DNA of 52,275 nucleotides. It comes from Thermus scotoductus DSM 8553. GTDB taxonomy: Bacteria; Deinococcota; Deinococci; Deinococcales; Thermaceae. This document shows, one piece after another, positions 35,467-47,249 of this stretch (the first letter of the stretch is position 1; every line of letters starts with the position of its first letter). The notes under the pieces are model-generated. The model was not told the DNA's origin, ran no database searches, and worked only from the letters and a program-made list of their open reading frames with translations. Location of the stretch: positions 1 to 52,275 of the forward strand of contig NZ_KB905740.1 in the NCBI RefSeq assembly GCF_000381045.1. Direction: 5' to 3'. The translations under genes were made by a program, and so were the position numbers.

Positions 35467-35542
35467 GGGCCGCTAGCTCAACCGGTAGAGCAACCGACTC
35501 TTAATCGGTGGGTTACAGGTTCGAGTCCTGTGCGGCCCACCA
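35467..35542 (+). tRNA. tRNA-Lys (anticodon CTT)
   Basis: 76-nt cloverleaf: acceptor GGGCCGC (35467-35473) pairs with GCGGCCC (35532-35538). Anticodon loop ACTCTTAAT gives CTT. The T loop is normal and CCA is encoded (35540-35542). Confidence 0.96.
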
Positions 35543-35545
35543 CAG

Positions 35546-35576
35546 AACCCCGGGGCCTTCCCCGGGGGTTTTCCTT
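35546..35576 (+). terminator. Terminator of tRNA-Lys
   Basis: AACCCCGGGG pairs with CCCCGGGG-GTT around a CCTT loop, followed by TTTTCCTTT. It starts 3 nt after the tRNA. Confidence 0.88.
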
Positions 35577-35582
35577 TAGCAT
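35577..35582 (+). promoter_or_regulatory. -10 element for the DUF815 ATPase gene
   Basis: TAGCAT lies 7 nt before the ATG at 35590, directly behind the tRNA terminator. It favours ATG 35590 over ATG 35581, which the hexamer overlaps. Confidence 0.45.
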
Positions 35583-35589
35583 GGGGCCC

Positions 35590-38267
<2,678 letters not shown>

Positions 38268-38322
38268 TCAGCCTACCACATCTGGCAAAAGACCCTGGGG
38301 TTATGGTAGAGTTTTCTTTGGC

Positions 38323-38357
38323 GTTCTTGCGGGGTCCCCCGATCCCCCGGCAAGAAC
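38323..38357 (+). promoter_or_regulatory. Structured leader hairpin upstream of rplM
   Basis: GTTCTTGC (38323-38330) pairs with GCAAGAAC (38350-38357), and inner G and C runs extend the stem with a bulge. It lies 40 nt before the rplM ATG, in the place where ribosomal-protein leader elements are found. No T-run follows. Confidence 0.55.
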
Positions 38358-38397
38358 ATGGTGCCTGGCACACAGAGTTGAAGGAGGGCCCAAACGC

Positions 38398-38829
38398 ATG
38401 CAGCCCAAGACGTACATACCCAAGGAGATCGAACCCCGGTGGGTTCTCATTGACGCCGAGGGCAAAACCTTAGGGCGGCTGGCCACGCAGATCGCCATCC
38501 TGCTACGCGGCAAGCACCGCCCCGACTGGACCCCCAACCTTCCCATGGGCGACTTCGTGGTGGTGATCAACGCCGACAAGATCCGCCTCACCGGCAAGAA
38601 GCTGAAGCAGAAGATCTATACCCGGTATAGCGGCTACCAGGGGGGGCTGAAGGAGATCCCCGCGGAAAAGATGCTGGCCACCCACCCGGAGAGGGTGCTG
38701 GAGCATGCGGTAAAGGGCATGCTCCCCAAAGGACCCCTGGGGCGGAGGCTCTTCAAGCGCCTCAAGGTCTACGCCGGCCCCACCCATCCCCACCAGGCCC
38801 AGAAACCCGTTAAGCTGGAGGTCAAGTGA
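38398..38829 (+). CDS. rplM: 50S ribosomal protein L13
   Basis: 143 residues. Typical segments: [50 protein letters not shown], and [20 protein letters not shown]13 is an early assembly protein on 23S rRNA. The frame is open well upstream, but ATG 38398 has AAGGAGG 10 nt before it and yields the family N-terminus. Translationally coupled to rpsI through TGATG. Confidence 0.96.
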   Translation: MQPKTYIPKEIEPRWVLIDAEGKTLGRLATQIAILLRGKHRPDWTPNLPMGDFVVVINADKIRLTGKKLKQKIYTRYSGYQGGLKEIPAEKMLATHPERVLEHAVKGMLPKGPLGRRLFKRLKVYAGPTHPHQAQKPVKLEVK

Positions 38830-39215
38830 TGGAGCAGTACTACGGCACCGGTAGGCGCAAGGAGGCGGTGGCCCGGGTCTTTTTGAGGCCCGGAAGCGGC
38901 AAGGTCACCGTGAACGGCCAGGACTTCCAGGACTATTTCCAGGGCTTGGTAAGGGCGGTGGCGGCCCTCGATCCCCTGAGGGCCGTGGATGCCCTGGGGC
39001 GCTTTGACGCCTACATCACCGTGAAGGGGGGCGGCAAGAGCGGCCAGGTGGACGCCATCAAGCTGGGGGTGGCCCGGGCCCTTCTCCAGTACAACCCCGA
39101 CTACCGCGCCAAGCTGAAGCCCCTGGGCTTCCTCACCCGGGATGCGCGGGTGGTGGAGCGGAAGAAGTACGGCAAGCACAAGGCCCGCCGGGCGCCCCAG
39201 TACTCCAAGCGCTAA
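38829..39215 (+). CDS. rpsI: 30S ribosomal protein S9
   Basis: 128 residues. Starts [20 protein letters not shown] and ends in the conserved ...RAPQYSKR tail that reaches the P-site tRNA anticodon stem. The [19 protein letters not shown] segment is typical. ATG 38829 shares its A with the rplM TGA; a GTG one codon earlier is possible but less likely. The stop overlaps the convergent addA stop by 4 nt. Confidence 0.96.
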   Translation: MEQYYGTGRRKEAVARVFLRPGSGKVTVNGQDFQDYFQGLVRAVAALDPLRAVDALGRFDAYITVKGGGKSGQVDAIKLGVARALLQYNPDYRAKLKPLGFLTRDARVVERKKYGKHKARRAPQYSKR

Positions 39216-41830
39216 AGCAGGTCCGGCTCAAGCCCCTGGGAGAGGATCCCGGGGGCTTTTTCCAACTCCCGAAGGGCCTCCTGAAGCTCCTCTGGTGAGA
39301 AGGCGTGAACCCTTTCGTGCCTTAAATAGACCAAACGGGCCTCGGCCTCCACCCCCCAGGCCCGCCGCACCGCCTCCCAGTAGAGGGCTAACTGCAGGCG
39401 GTAATGCTCCGGGGCCATCCTTTGGTCGGTCTTGTAGTCCTCCAGGTACCACCTGTCCCCCACCCGGTAAAGCCGGTCCAGAACCCCATACCAGACGGTG
39501 CCCGCAAGGGGCAGGACCAGGGGAAGCTCAGCGTGGTCCTCCTCCCGGTTTTCCAAAGCGGGGAGGACTTCCCCCAGCATGCGCCGGTGGTTCCAAAGGA
39601 GGAGCCGCACCTCCGCAAGAAGGCGCTTTTGCTCCTCCTCGGGGAAGGGGAAAGCCACCTCCTGCAGGAGGAGGGCCCGCATGGCCCCCTCGTCCCCCGG
39701 GTCCAGGTTGCGGGCTAAAGCGTAGTGCACCAGGGTGCCCAGGGCCCGGGGGTACTCGGGGAGGGTTTCGGCCTCGAGGGCCTGGGAAAGAGCCAAAGGC
39801 TCCCCCTCCCCCTTGCGGTAAGCGCTGGGGGAAAAGACCGGGGGAAAGCGCTTGGACGGGATGAGGTGCTCCGCATAAGGGGCGGGGGGCTGGGGTTCAG
39901 GAAGAAGTGGGGGGGAGGGCAAGGGAGGAAGGCCCGCCAAGGGGTGGCGGTGCACCAGGGGGTCCTGGTCCGCAGGCCCCAGGCCCAGGTCCATGAGGGC
40001 CTCGGCCCAGGGTCCAGGCCGTTCGGAACGGCTTCCCGTGAGGAGAAGCACGTCCCTGGCCCGGGAGAGGGCCACGTAAAGGAGCCGCAGGGACTCCTCC
40101 TCCTGGGCGCGGGCCAGGGTCCTTCTCAAGTTTTGGTACCCCTCCGTCCCCTCCAGGGCCACCTCGCCGTCTAAGCCCACCAGCACGGGTTCGGACCTCC
40201 CTCCCTCGTGGCGGGCGAGGTCAAAGACCGCCACCACCGGCCACTCCAGGCCCTTGGCCGCGTGGACCGTGAGGAGCTGCACCCCTTCTCCCCCCTCGGG
40301 AAGCTCGGAGGTTTCCGGGTCCTCGGCCCGCACCTTTAGCCACTCCAAAAGGGCCTCGAGGTCGGGGAAGCGCTCCTCCGCGGCCAGGAGGAGAAGGGTG
40401 TCCAGATTGGCCCGGGCCCTCCGGGAAAGCCGCCTTAGGAAGACCTCGTCCCGCACAAGGGCCTTCAGGGCCTCGAGGGGACGCAAGCCCGCAAGCGCCT
40501 TGAGCCCATCCAGGCGCATCCGCACCTCCGGGGGAAGGAGGGGAAGGGGATCTTCCGCCTGCAGGGCCTCCTCCACCTGCCCGAGGTCCACCCCCACGAA
40601 AGGACCCCTCAGGAAAGCCAGGAGGGAAATGCGCTCCTTAGGGCTTGGGGGACCCTCCAGCAGGGCGAGGCGCAAAGCGTGGTAGACATCCCGCACCTCG
40701 GGCCTCTTGAAGAAGCTCTGCCCCCGCCTGAGGACGTAAGGAACCCCCAGGGCCCGGAAGGCCCTTTCCAGGAAGGGAAGGCTTGCCCGGCTCCGCACCA
40801 GGACCGCCATCTCCCGGTAGGCATAGCCCTGGCCCCGAAGGGCCGCAAGCCGTTCCACCAGAAGGGCCGCCTCCTTCTCCCGTTTTTCCGGCAAGCCCCC
40901 CTCCCCCACCACCCAGTGGACCTCCACCAGGCCCTCCTCCTCCCTTAGGGGCACCACCGGCACCCGCTCGGGCTCGGGGAAAAGGCGCTCCACAAAACGG
41001 TTCAGGAAGCGTGCCACCGCCTTGGCGTGGCGCCGGGTTTCGGCGAGGCGATGGACCTCCGCCGCCTCCTTGAGGGTCTGGCGGAAGACCTCCACCCGGG
41101 CGTTGCGGAAGAGGTAGATGGACTGCTTGGGATCCCCCACGGCCACCACCTGCACCCCTGCCTCCTCCAGGACCCGGAAGAACCGCCCCTGCAAGGGATT
41201 CACGTCCTGGTACTCGTCCACCAGGAGGTAGGGGAAACGCTCCACCACCCTTCTCACCGCCTGGGGATGTTCCAGGAGACGAAGGGCCAGGGCCTCGAGG
41301 TCCCCTGGCCCCAGGGCCTCCCGCGTGCGCCGGTGGTAGCCGGAAAGGACCTCCTGGAACAGCTCAAGAAGCCCCTCCGCCCCGGGCAGGGCCCGAAACG
41401 CCCCCGCCAGGGAGCGCTTCCGGTAAAGAGCGAGGAGGGACCCCTCCAGAGCTGGGTCCAGGCCCTTCAGGTAAAGGAGGCTTCGCGCCTCCTCCAGGAA
41501 GAGGGCTTCGGCCAAAAGCTCGTCCAATAGGGCAAAGTCCGGGTCCAGGGAGAGGAGGGGAGCGGTGTGGCGGATGGCCTCGGCCATAAAGCCGTGGATG
41601 GTGGTGAAGACTGCCCCGTAGACCTCCCGCTGCGCCTCCTCTGCCCAAGAAGCGGAGGAGAGCCTGGCCACCTCGCCTTGGATGCGCCGCCTCAGCTCCT
41701 CCGCCGCCTTGCGGGTGAAGGTGACGGCAGCCATACGCCGGAGGGGCACCCCCTGGCGCAAGAGCGCCAGGAGCTCCCCCACCAGGGCGTGGGTCTTGCC
41801 CGTGCCCGCGGAAGCCACGTAGAGCCTCAT
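39212..41830 (-). CDS. addA: AddA-type helicase-nuclease (UvrD superfamily)
   Basis: 872 residues. SF1 helicase motifs: Walker [13 protein letters not shown] at 6-17, motif Ia [16 protein letters not shown], Walker [14 protein letters not shown], motif [16 protein letters not shown], motif [18 protein letters not shown], motif [17 protein letters not shown]. The C-terminal PD-(D/E)xK nuclease is intact: [10 protein letters not shown], then [11 protein letters not shown] with the Asp and Lys. With the neighbouring AddB it should process double-strand ends for RecA. ATG 41830 is used; it overlaps the addB stop by 4 nt. Confidence 0.93.
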   Translation of the reverse strand: MRLYVASAGTGKTHALVGELLALLRQGVPLRRMAAVTFTRKAAEELRRRIQGEVARLSSASWAEEAQREVYGAVFTTIHGFMAEAIRHTAPLLSLDPDFALLDELLAEALFLEEARSLLYLKGLDPALEGSLLALYRKRSLAGAFRALPGAEGLLELFQEVLSGYHRRTREALGPGDLEALALRLLEHPQAVRRVVERFPYLLVDEYQDVNPLQGRFFRVLEEAGVQVVAVGDPKQSIYLFRNARVEVFRQTLKEAAEVHRLAETRRHAKAVARFLNRFVERLFPEPERVPVVPLREEEGLVEVHWVVGEGGLPEKREKEAALLVERLAALRGQGYAYREMAVLVRSRASLPFLERAFRALGVPYVLRRGQSFFKRPEVRDVYHALRLALLEGPPSPKERISLLAFLRGPFVGVDLGQVEEALQAEDPLPLLPPEVRMRLDGLKALAGLRPLEALKALVRDEVFLRRLSRRARANLDTLLLLAAEERFPDLEALLEWLKVRAEDPETSELPEGGEGVQLLTVHAAKGLEWPVVAVFDLARHEGGRSEPVLVGLDGEVALEGTEGYQNLRRTLARAQEEESLRLLYVALSRARDVLLLTGSRSERPGPWAEALMDLGLGPADQDPLVHRHPLAGLPPLPSPPLLPEPQPPAPYAEHLIPSKRFPPVFSPSAYRKGEGEPLALSQALEAETLPEYPRALGTLVHYALARNLDPGDEGAMRALLLQEVAFPFPEEEQKRLLAEVRLLLWNHRRMLGEVLPALENREEDHAELPLVLPLAGTVWYGVLDRLYRVGDRWYLEDYKTDQRMAPEHYRLQLALYWEAVRRAWGVEAEARLVYLRHERVHAFSPEELQEALRELEKAPGILSQGLEPDLL

Positions 41831-44025
41831 ACCTCCTCCTTGCGGCAGATGTCCGCCAGACCGCAGGCGTAGCAGTGGTTCCCAGGTGTTGGGCGGAAAG
41901 CCCCTTGCTGCCAAAGCGAATAGGCTTCCTCCACTTGTCGCCGCACCTCCTCCACTGCTTTGGGAAGTTGAGCGGACCGCTGGCGGCGGTAAAGGGTAGG
42001 CCTCCCCATCCAGGGCCAAGTCCATAGGTGGACCTCACGGATATCCCTGCGCTCCACTAAAACCCCCAAGGCATACCACTCAGTCCAACGCTTTCGGGGT
42101 CCCAGGTCGGGCTCTCCTCCCTGAGGCAGAAGGCGGTAAAGGTGAATGATGTCGCCTTCCCTCCGGACTCCATCCAGGCGCAGGTTCAGGGGCTTTCGTT
42201 CCCACAGTTTCCAAAACTGCATGGTTTGCCAATGTTCTCTATACGCTTCCAGCCAGGGGCCTACCTCGGGGTCACGCAACAGCCGTTCCCGCTCCTCTGG
42301 CAGGAGGTGCCAGCCCAGGGCCCCATCCTCCAGGCGAAGGGGAAAGCGCTCCAGATAGGTCCGAAAGGGGCACTCCCCGTGGCGGCGGAGGACCTCCAGG
42401 TGGGCCGGGGGAGCGTGGGAGGTGGGGAGGGGCGGGGTGAAGGATTCCTCCGGCAGGGCCTCGAGGCGGCCTGAAGGCGGCAGGGGCTCGGGCCTCATTC
42501 CCTTCTCCAGGGGTTCGTAGGCCCCCGAAGGCCCCGCCTCTGGGTAGAGGAGATAGACCTCATCCCCCCGGGTGGAAAGCGCCTGGAGGAAAAGGGGGTC
42601 AAGGCCCCGAAGGCGTCGAGGTAGCCTCCTGAGAAGCCCCCGCTCCCGCAACTCCTCCAAAAGGAAGTAGTCCTCCCCTTCTCCCAGGGTGTAGCGCCCC
42701 GCCACCCAGTCCAGCACATAGGCCCTCTTGGCCCTTATGCCTAAGGCCCGTAAGGGGGGAAGCACGGCAACCCCCCGGTTTGGCTCAGGGGGCAGGCTTT
42801 CATCCAGCAAAAGGCTCCGCCACCAGGCCAGGGGATTCCCCTTATCGGCCCTTAAGGCCAAGCGGAGGCGGTAAAGGAAGGGTTCTTTGGCCAAAACCCC
42901 CAAACGCTCCAAAACCTCCTCCGCCCAGGCCAGGAGGTTAGGCCCGGGGGTGCGCAGGGCCAAAAACGCCTGCCATTCCTGAAGCAAGCCCTCCTTTTCC
43001 GCCAAAAGCGCCAGGGCCTCTTCCCCCGCAAGCCCAAGCCGCAGGGCCCTCCGGCCCAGGGCGGAAAACCCCAGGGCCAGAAGGTCCCGCCCGGTGGGCA
43101 TGGGGTTCAGGAGGGCCAGGACCCTTTCCCCCTCCTCCGTGTCCGCCAAGGCCCCCTCCCGCCCGTCGTAAAGGGGCAAGCCGTACTCGTCCTGAAAGAG
43201 GAGAAGCCCAGGGATGCGGTCCTCCGGGGCCACCACCATCACCTCAAAGGGGTCCAAACCCTCGCCCCCCAGGTCCATCGAGGCCAAAGCCCGCTTGAGG
43301 GCCCTCAGGAGGTGGCGAGCCTCCTCCACCGGGTTGGCCAGGACCCAGACCTCCTTCTTCACCGGCCTTTGGGAAAGGGTCTGCCAGGGTTCCAGCCCCT
43401 CCGGAAGAAGCTCCAGGGTGAGGAGGACGGGTACCTCCCGGGCCAGGCGCTTAAGGAAGCGGAGGTCCAAAGGACCCACCTCTCTAAAGCCATCCACCAC
43501 CACCAGGTCCGGCCTCGGGAAAAGGCGAAGGGGCACGCGGCCCGCCCGGTGGCGGAAGTCGTCGTAGTCCAAGGCCTTTTCCTTCAGGCGCTCGTAGGCG
43601 AAGTAAACCCGCCTGAGCCTTCCCGCCTCCCCCTCCTTGGGCAGGGCGAAGGGGGAAAGGCCATAGCGCTTGAGTTCCGCAATGGCCCGGGCGAAAAGCC
43701 GGGCTTCCCCGGGGGCAACCCCTTCCCCGTAGAGGTCTCTAAGGACCTCCCCCACCAGGGCCACCCTTGCCGCCCCGGGAAGCAAAGGTCCAAGCCGCCC
43801 CCCCTCCGCCAATACCCGGTAGTAGAGGGCCTGGAAGGACATGAACTCCAGGCCCAGCACCGCCCCTTCCCCCCCGAAAAGGCGGTACACATAGGCCCTT
43901 TGGTGGGGCAGGCCCACCCAGTAGACCCTCCCCCGCCGCTTCAGGACCTCCAGGGCCCATTCCCGGGCCAGGGTGGTCTTCCCCGAAGCGGGGGGGCCCA
44001 GGAGGGGATAGAGGCCCGGCTTCAT
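41827..44025 (-). CDS. addB: AddB-like subunit with Fe-S cysteines and a degenerate nuclease site
   Basis: 732 residues. A P-loop GPPASGKTT (9-17) and an inactivated helicase-like body are followed by a C-terminal nuclease-like domain. The Fe-S cysteines of AddB are kept: one in GECPFRTYLERF and three in HCYACGLADIC (C-x2-C-x5-C). The PD-(D/E)xK catalytic strand is not: where DYK is expected the sequence reads LRLDGVRREGDIIHLYRLL. It probably scans and holds DNA ends while AddA supplies motor and nuclease. ATG 44025 is 8 nt after a TAAAAT on the minus strand. Confidence 0.88.
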   Translation of the reverse strand: MKPGLYPLLGPPASGKTTLAREWALEVLKRRGRVYWVGLPHQRAYVYRLFGGEGAVLGLEFMSFQALYYRVLAEGGRLGPLLPGAARVALVGEVLRDLYGEGVAPGEARLFARAIAELKRYGLSPFALPKEGEAGRLRRVYFAYERLKEKALDYDDFRHRAGRVPLRLFPRPDLVVVDGFREVGPLDLRFLKRLAREVPVLLTLELLPEGLEPWQTLSQRPVKKEVWVLANPVEEARHLLRALKRALASMDLGGEGLDPFEVMVVAPEDRIPGLLLFQDEYGLPLYDGREGALADTEEGERVLALLNPMPTGRDLLALGFSALGRRALRLGLAGEEALALLAEKEGLLQEWQAFLALRTPGPNLLAWAEEVLERLGVLAKEPFLYRLRLALRADKGNPLAWWRSLLLDESLPPEPNRGVAVLPPLRALGIRAKRAYVLDWVAGRYTLGEGEDYFLLEELRERGLLRRLPRRLRGLDPLFLQALSTRGDEVYLLYPEAGPSGAYEPLEKGMRPEPLPPSGRLEALPEESFTPPLPTSHAPPAHLEVLRRHGECPFRTYLERFPLRLEDGALGWHLLPEERERLLRDPEVGPWLEAYREHWQTMQFWKLWERKPLNLRLDGVRREGDIIHLYRLLPQGGEPDLGPRKRWTEWYALGVLVERRDIREVHLWTWPWMGRPTLYRRQRSAQLPKAVEEVRRQVEEAYSLWQQGAFRPTPGNHCYACGLADICRKEEV

Positions 44026-44033
44026 ATGGGGGC

Positions 44034-44039
44034 ATTTTA
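44034..44039 (-). promoter_or_regulatory. -10 element of the addB-addA operon
   Basis: TAAAAT on the minus strand, 8 nt upstream of the addB ATG; leaderless-type spacing. Confidence 0.5.
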
Positions 44040-44138
44040 AAACCGGAAAGCCCGGGAACCCGTGATACCCTTTCGTGCCGAACCCTACCCCTTACACCCT
44101 CCAAGAAAAAGACTTGTGGAAGGGATCTTCCGGGGCCT

Positions 44139-44162
44139 CCAACCTGGCGAAAACCAGGTTGG
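44139..44162 (-). terminator. Hairpin downstream of the 145-residue exported protein gene
   Basis: Perfect 9-bp stem CCAACCTGG (44139-44147) with CCAGGTTGG (44154-44162) and a 6-nt loop, beginning 8 nt after the minus-strand stop. There is no immediate T-run; a T-rich stretch follows about 30 nt further on. Confidence 0.5.
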
Positions 44163-44169
44163 CGCTATA

Positions 44170-44607
44170 TCAGGGAATGGCTTCCGGGGAAAGGGGCAGG
44201 GGAATGAGATCCAAGCCCAGGCGCAACACCCCCACCACCCGCCCCCGGTGGAGGACAAAACAGCGGTACCCCTCCGGCAGGACCAGCACCCGCCGGGCCA
44301 GGGAAAGCTCCCGCAGGAAGAAGAAGGGGCGCATCCGCATGGGCTTACCGCGGATGGGGCCCATGTAGGGCATGGGCCTGCCCCCCTCGAGGGCCAAGAG
44401 AAGCAGGGGCCTCTCCCCCACCGCTTGGCCCAGGACCAGGACCAGGGTATCCCCTTCCCGGTAGAGGGCCTGGACCTCGAGGGTCCGCACCACCTTAAAG
44501 CACTGGGTCAGCACCTCTTCGGGCGAGGGGCCAAAGCCCTTGGGGCCCTCCTCCCCCAGGGCCCAGCCCCCGAGGGCCAGGAGGAGGGAGACCCCAAGCC
44601 ACCGCAT
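44170..44607 (-). CDS. Exported protein of unknown function
   Basis: 145 residues from ATG 44607. A signal peptide (about 1-17, LGVSLLLALGGWALG) is followed by a small beta-rich domain with VQALYREGDTLVLVLGQAV and LVLPEGYRCFVLHRGRVVG. Two cysteines (near 37 and 117) could form a disulfide. I recognise no family. The frame opens 15 codons further upstream, but ATG 44607 gives the signal peptide and has GGGAAGG before it. It lies after the signalling operon, separated from it by a large hairpin at 44682-44708. Confidence 0.7.
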   Translation of the reverse strand: MRWLGVSLLLALGGWALGEEGPKGFGPSPEEVLTQCFKVVRTLEVQALYREGDTLVLVLGQAVGERPLLLLALEGGRPMPYMGPIRGKPMRMRPFFFLRELSLARRVLVLPEGYRCFVLHRGRVVGVLRLGLDLIPLPLSPEAIP

Positions 44608-44681
44608 CCTTCCCAGTTTGACCGATCTGGCCTTGTACCCCTTCTCGCCCATATCCGTCCCGGGATGGGGTTAACCAGGGT

Positions 44682-44708
44682 CCCCACCCTGGCCTGGCCA
44701 GGGTGGGG
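44682..44708. terminator. Large GC hairpin after the Met/His-rich protein gene
   Basis: CCCCACCCTGG (44682-44692) pairs perfectly with CCAGGGTGGGG (44698-44708), 5-nt loop, starting 6 nt beyond the minus-strand stop at 44714. No T-run. It probably ends the signalling operon or protects its 3' end. Confidence 0.55.
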
Positions 44709-44713
44709 TGGGC

Positions 44714-45292
44714 TTAGAAGCCCCGCTCCGCCGAGATCAGGGCCAAGGCCGCCCGGGCCAACAGGAAGGCCCGTCCGGGCTCCTTGGAAAGCCTATTCTT
44801 GGCCTCGGCCACCAGATCCTTCACCAGGCTGTCCTGGGCCCGGTAGTAGGCGAGCTCCTTCTCCGCCCGGTCCACCACACTCGGGACCCGCTGGGTCAAG
44901 CGGGCATCCGGGCCCGGCCGCCCCTTACCCCACGGGGCAAAGGCATGGCCCCTGGGTCCAAAGGGATGGTGCATCCCCATCCCCATACGGGGGGCTGGCC
45001 TCGGCCCCCGGGCCTGCACCTGGGGTTCCCCTGAGGCTGCCCGGAAAAGGAGAAGGGCGGCCTGGGCCTCCCGCGCCGCCTTGAAGTACGCCTTGGCCTC
45101 GTAGCTCTTCTCCGCCCGGGCCTTCACCTCCTTGGCCCAGGCGAGAAGCTTTTCCTCCCCCGTGGCCCCCTGGGCCACCGCCTGGAGCCTGGCCAAGGCC
45201 GCCGAGGCTACCGCCGCCTGCTGGTAATCCGTGCCTTGGGCCAAGGAAAGGCCCGCCATCAGGAGAACCAAACCCATGAGCACCTGTTTCAT
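44714..45292 (-). CDS. Secreted Met/His-rich protein at the end of the signalling operon
   Basis: 192 residues. A signal peptide (about 1-19, ending LSLAQ) is followed by a helical region rich in Ala, Lys and Glu (about 20-85). An unusual stretch RMGMGMHHPFGPRGHAF follows (about 102-118), then another helical part. Met-x-Met-x-Met-His-His spacing is common in periplasmic copper-binding segments, so metal binding is possible but unproven. GGAGGTGAT precedes the ATG. It follows the histidine kinase by 24 nt and could be the sensed or regulated component. Family unknown. Confidence 0.72.
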   Translation of the reverse strand: MKQVLMGLVLLMAGLSLAQGTDYQQAAVASAALARLQAVAQGATGEEKLLAWAKEVKARAEKSYEAKAYFKAAREAQAALLLFRAASGEPQVQARGPRPAPRMGMGMHHPFGPRGHAFAPWGKGRPGPDARLTQRVPSVVDRAEKELAYYRAQDSLVKDLVAEAKNRLSKEPGRAFLLARAALALISAERGF

Positions 45293-45316
45293 TCCCTATC
45301 ACCTCCGAACTGGAGG

Positions 45317-46621
45317 CTATTCCCTCTGGCTAAAGGGCGCATCGGGCGAAACCTTAAGGGAAGCCAAAGGCAGGTAGAGCCCCACCGCCGCCCCGTCCTG
45401 GTTGTCCACCCACGCCCTTCCCCCATGGGCCCGGGCCACCGCCGCCACCAAGGCGAGGCCCAGGCCCGTGCCCTTTCCCCCATGGACAAAGGGCTCCAGG
45501 ACCCGGGGCAAAAGCTCGTTGGGGAAGCCGGGCCCGGAGTCCACAAGCCAAAGCCAAACCCCCTCCCTGTCCCGCTGGATCCTGGCCTTAAGGGGAAGCT
45601 TCCCGTGGCGGCGGGCGTTGTCCAACACGTTTTCCACCGCCAGGGCGAGAAGCTCGGGGTCCGCCAGAACCTGGCCTTCCCCTTCCACCTCCAGGCCCCA
45701 TCCCCCCAAGAAAGCCCGCAGGTCCAGGGGGATGAGCCTGGAGGAGGTGGCCTCGAGGCGGGATAACCTGAGGAGCCCGGAGAGCAAAGCCTCCATCCTT
45801 TCCGCCTCCCGTAAGGCCCCGGCGAGGGCCCTGGGTTCGGGCTTGCGCAGGAGCACCTCCAAGTACCCCTTCAAGGCAGCCAGGGGATTGCGGAGCTCGT
45901 GGGAGGCATGGCGGGCAAACCGGCGGGCCGCCTCCTCCTTCTCGGAAAGCTCCCTAAGAAGCCCCCCCACCTGGGCCAGGCGGCTGTTCAAGGCCTCCAC
46001 CAAGGGCCTCAGTTCCGCCAGGCCCGGGTCGGGAAGGGGGCTTAGGTCCTCAGGCCGCCGGGCCTCCAGGAGGTTGGCCAGCTGCCCCAGGGGGCGCAGG
46101 GCCCAAGCGAGCCCCAGGGCGGAAAGCAGAAAGATGGCCAAAAGCACCCCTCCACCCCAGGTGGCGTAGAGGAGGAGAAGCCTCCGCCCCAGACCGGCGA
46201 CCCCCTCCAAGGGGACCGCCATGCCGAATCCTCCTTCCTCCCGGGGCAGGGCCACGTAAAGCACCCCCCGCCACACTCCCTGGTAGGCTCGTCCCTGAGC
46301 AAGGGCCTCGAGGAGACCAGGGGGAAGGTCGGGGGAGGGCACCTCGGTGAAGGCCACCCCCTTCTTCCCTATCACGAAGCCCGTGCCGCCCCCATAGACC
46401 TGGGCCAGGCGGAAAAGCTCAAGAAGAAGGGCCTCCTCTTCCTTGGGTCCCTCCTCCCCAAGGAGGTAAAGCCGGGTGTAAAGGGCCCGGCGCAGGTCCT
46501 CGCTGGCCGCTCCTTCCGCCTCCCTGGCGGAAAGAAAGGCCAGGGGCAGGGCCAGAAGCAAGAGGGCCAGGAAGAGAAGGGCAAAAAGCCTCCCCCTAAG
46601 GGAGGAAAAGGCGGTAGCCAT
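45317..46621 (-). CDS. Sensor histidine kinase
   Basis: 434 residues. Membrane helix 1 (about 10-30), a periplasmic sensor region (about 31-150), membrane helix 2 (about 152-172), a HAMP-like linker, then a HisKA domain with the phospho-accepting His in RHASHELRNPLAAL. The ATPase domain has the N box VENVLDNARRHG, G1 LVDSGPGFP and G2 GGKGTGLGLALV. The sensor region is about 120 residues with no recognisable fold. It overlaps the response regulator gene by 26 nt, so the two form a standard pair. Confidence 0.92.
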   Translation of the reverse strand: MATAFSSLRGRLFALLFLALLLLALPLAFLSAREAEGAASEDLRRALYTRLYLLGEEGPKEEEALLLELFRLAQVYGGGTGFVIGKKGVAFTEVPSPDLPPGLLEALAQGRAYQGVWRGVLYVALPREEGGFGMAVPLEGVAGLGRRLLLLYATWGGGVLLAIFLLSALGLAWALRPLGQLANLLEARRPEDLSPLPDPGLAELRPLVEALNSRLAQVGGLLRELSEKEEAARRFARHASHELRNPLAALKGYLEVLLRKPEPRALAGALREAERMEALLSGLLRLSRLEATSSRLIPLDLRAFLGGWGLEVEGEGQVLADPELLALAVENVLDNARRHGKLPLKARIQRDREGVWLWLVDSGPGFPNELLPRVLEPFVHGGKGTGLGLALVAAVARAHGGRAWVDNQDGAAVGLYLPLASLKVSPDAPFSQRE

Positions 46622-47249
46622 AGCCGCGCACCGTCTGGATGGGGTTGGGCTCCCCCAGGGCCTTCCTTAAGAGGGAGAGGTGCACCTCCAAGGTGGCGGG
46701 GTCCACCTCCTCCCCCCAGACCCTCAGCATCAAAGCCTCCTTGGAAAGCACCTCCTCCGGGGACTCCAGAAAAGCCTTCAGGAGGAGGAACGCCTTGGGG
46801 GGAAGGGAAAGCCTCCTCTCCCCCCGGAAGGCCTCCATGCGCCTGGGATAAAGCCTCAGGTCCTTGTAGGCCAAAACTTCCGGGGCCTCCTTCCCCCTAT
46901 GGGCGCGGCGCCAGAGGGCCTCGAGGCGGGCCAGGAGCTCGGAGAGGCTATAGGGCTTGACCAGGTAGTCGTCCGCCCCCTCCTTGAGGCCCTTCACCCG
47001 CCACTCCACCGCATCCAAGGCGGTGAGCATCAGCACGGGCACCTCCGAGCGAGCCCGGATATCCTTAAGCAGGGAAAAGCCATCTCTTTCGGGCAGAAGC
47101 ACGTCCAAAATCACCACCTCCGCCCAGGGAAGGAGGCTTAGGGCTTCCTTTGGGCTTTCCGTGGCCTTGACCTCGTGCCCCTCGAGGGAAAGCCCAAGCT
47201 CCAAGGCCTCCCGCACTCCTGGGTCGTCCTCTACCAGAAGCACCCTCAT
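46596..47249 (-). CDS. OmpR-type response regulator
   Basis: 217 residues. The receiver domain (1-115) has acidic pocket VEDD, phospho-Asp in VILDVLLPERDG, switch Thr in MLTAL and Lys in YLVKPY. The C-terminal winged helix (about 125-217) has RLSLPPKAFLLLKAF and HLSLLRKALGEP, with the recognition helix before RGYGYRLF. ATG 47249 is chosen because it forms an ATGA overlap with the kinase gene upstream. Targets are not visible. Confidence 0.92.
   Translation of the reverse strand: MRVLLVEDDPGVREALELGLSLEGHEVKATESPKEALSLLPWAEVVILDVLLPERDGFSLLKDIRARSEVPVLMLTALDAVEWRVKGLKEGADDYLVKPYSLSELLARLEALWRRAHRGKEAPEVLAYKDLRLYPRRMEAFRGERRLSLPPKAFLLLKAFLESPEEVLSKEALMLRVWGEEVDPATLEVHLSLLRKALGEPNPIQTVRGYGYRLFLP

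Noticed and set aside
35191-35589. Upstream extension of the DUF815 reading frame
   Set aside because: It passes through thiamine pyrophosphokinase, tRNA-Lys and its terminator in the same orientation, so it is accidental.
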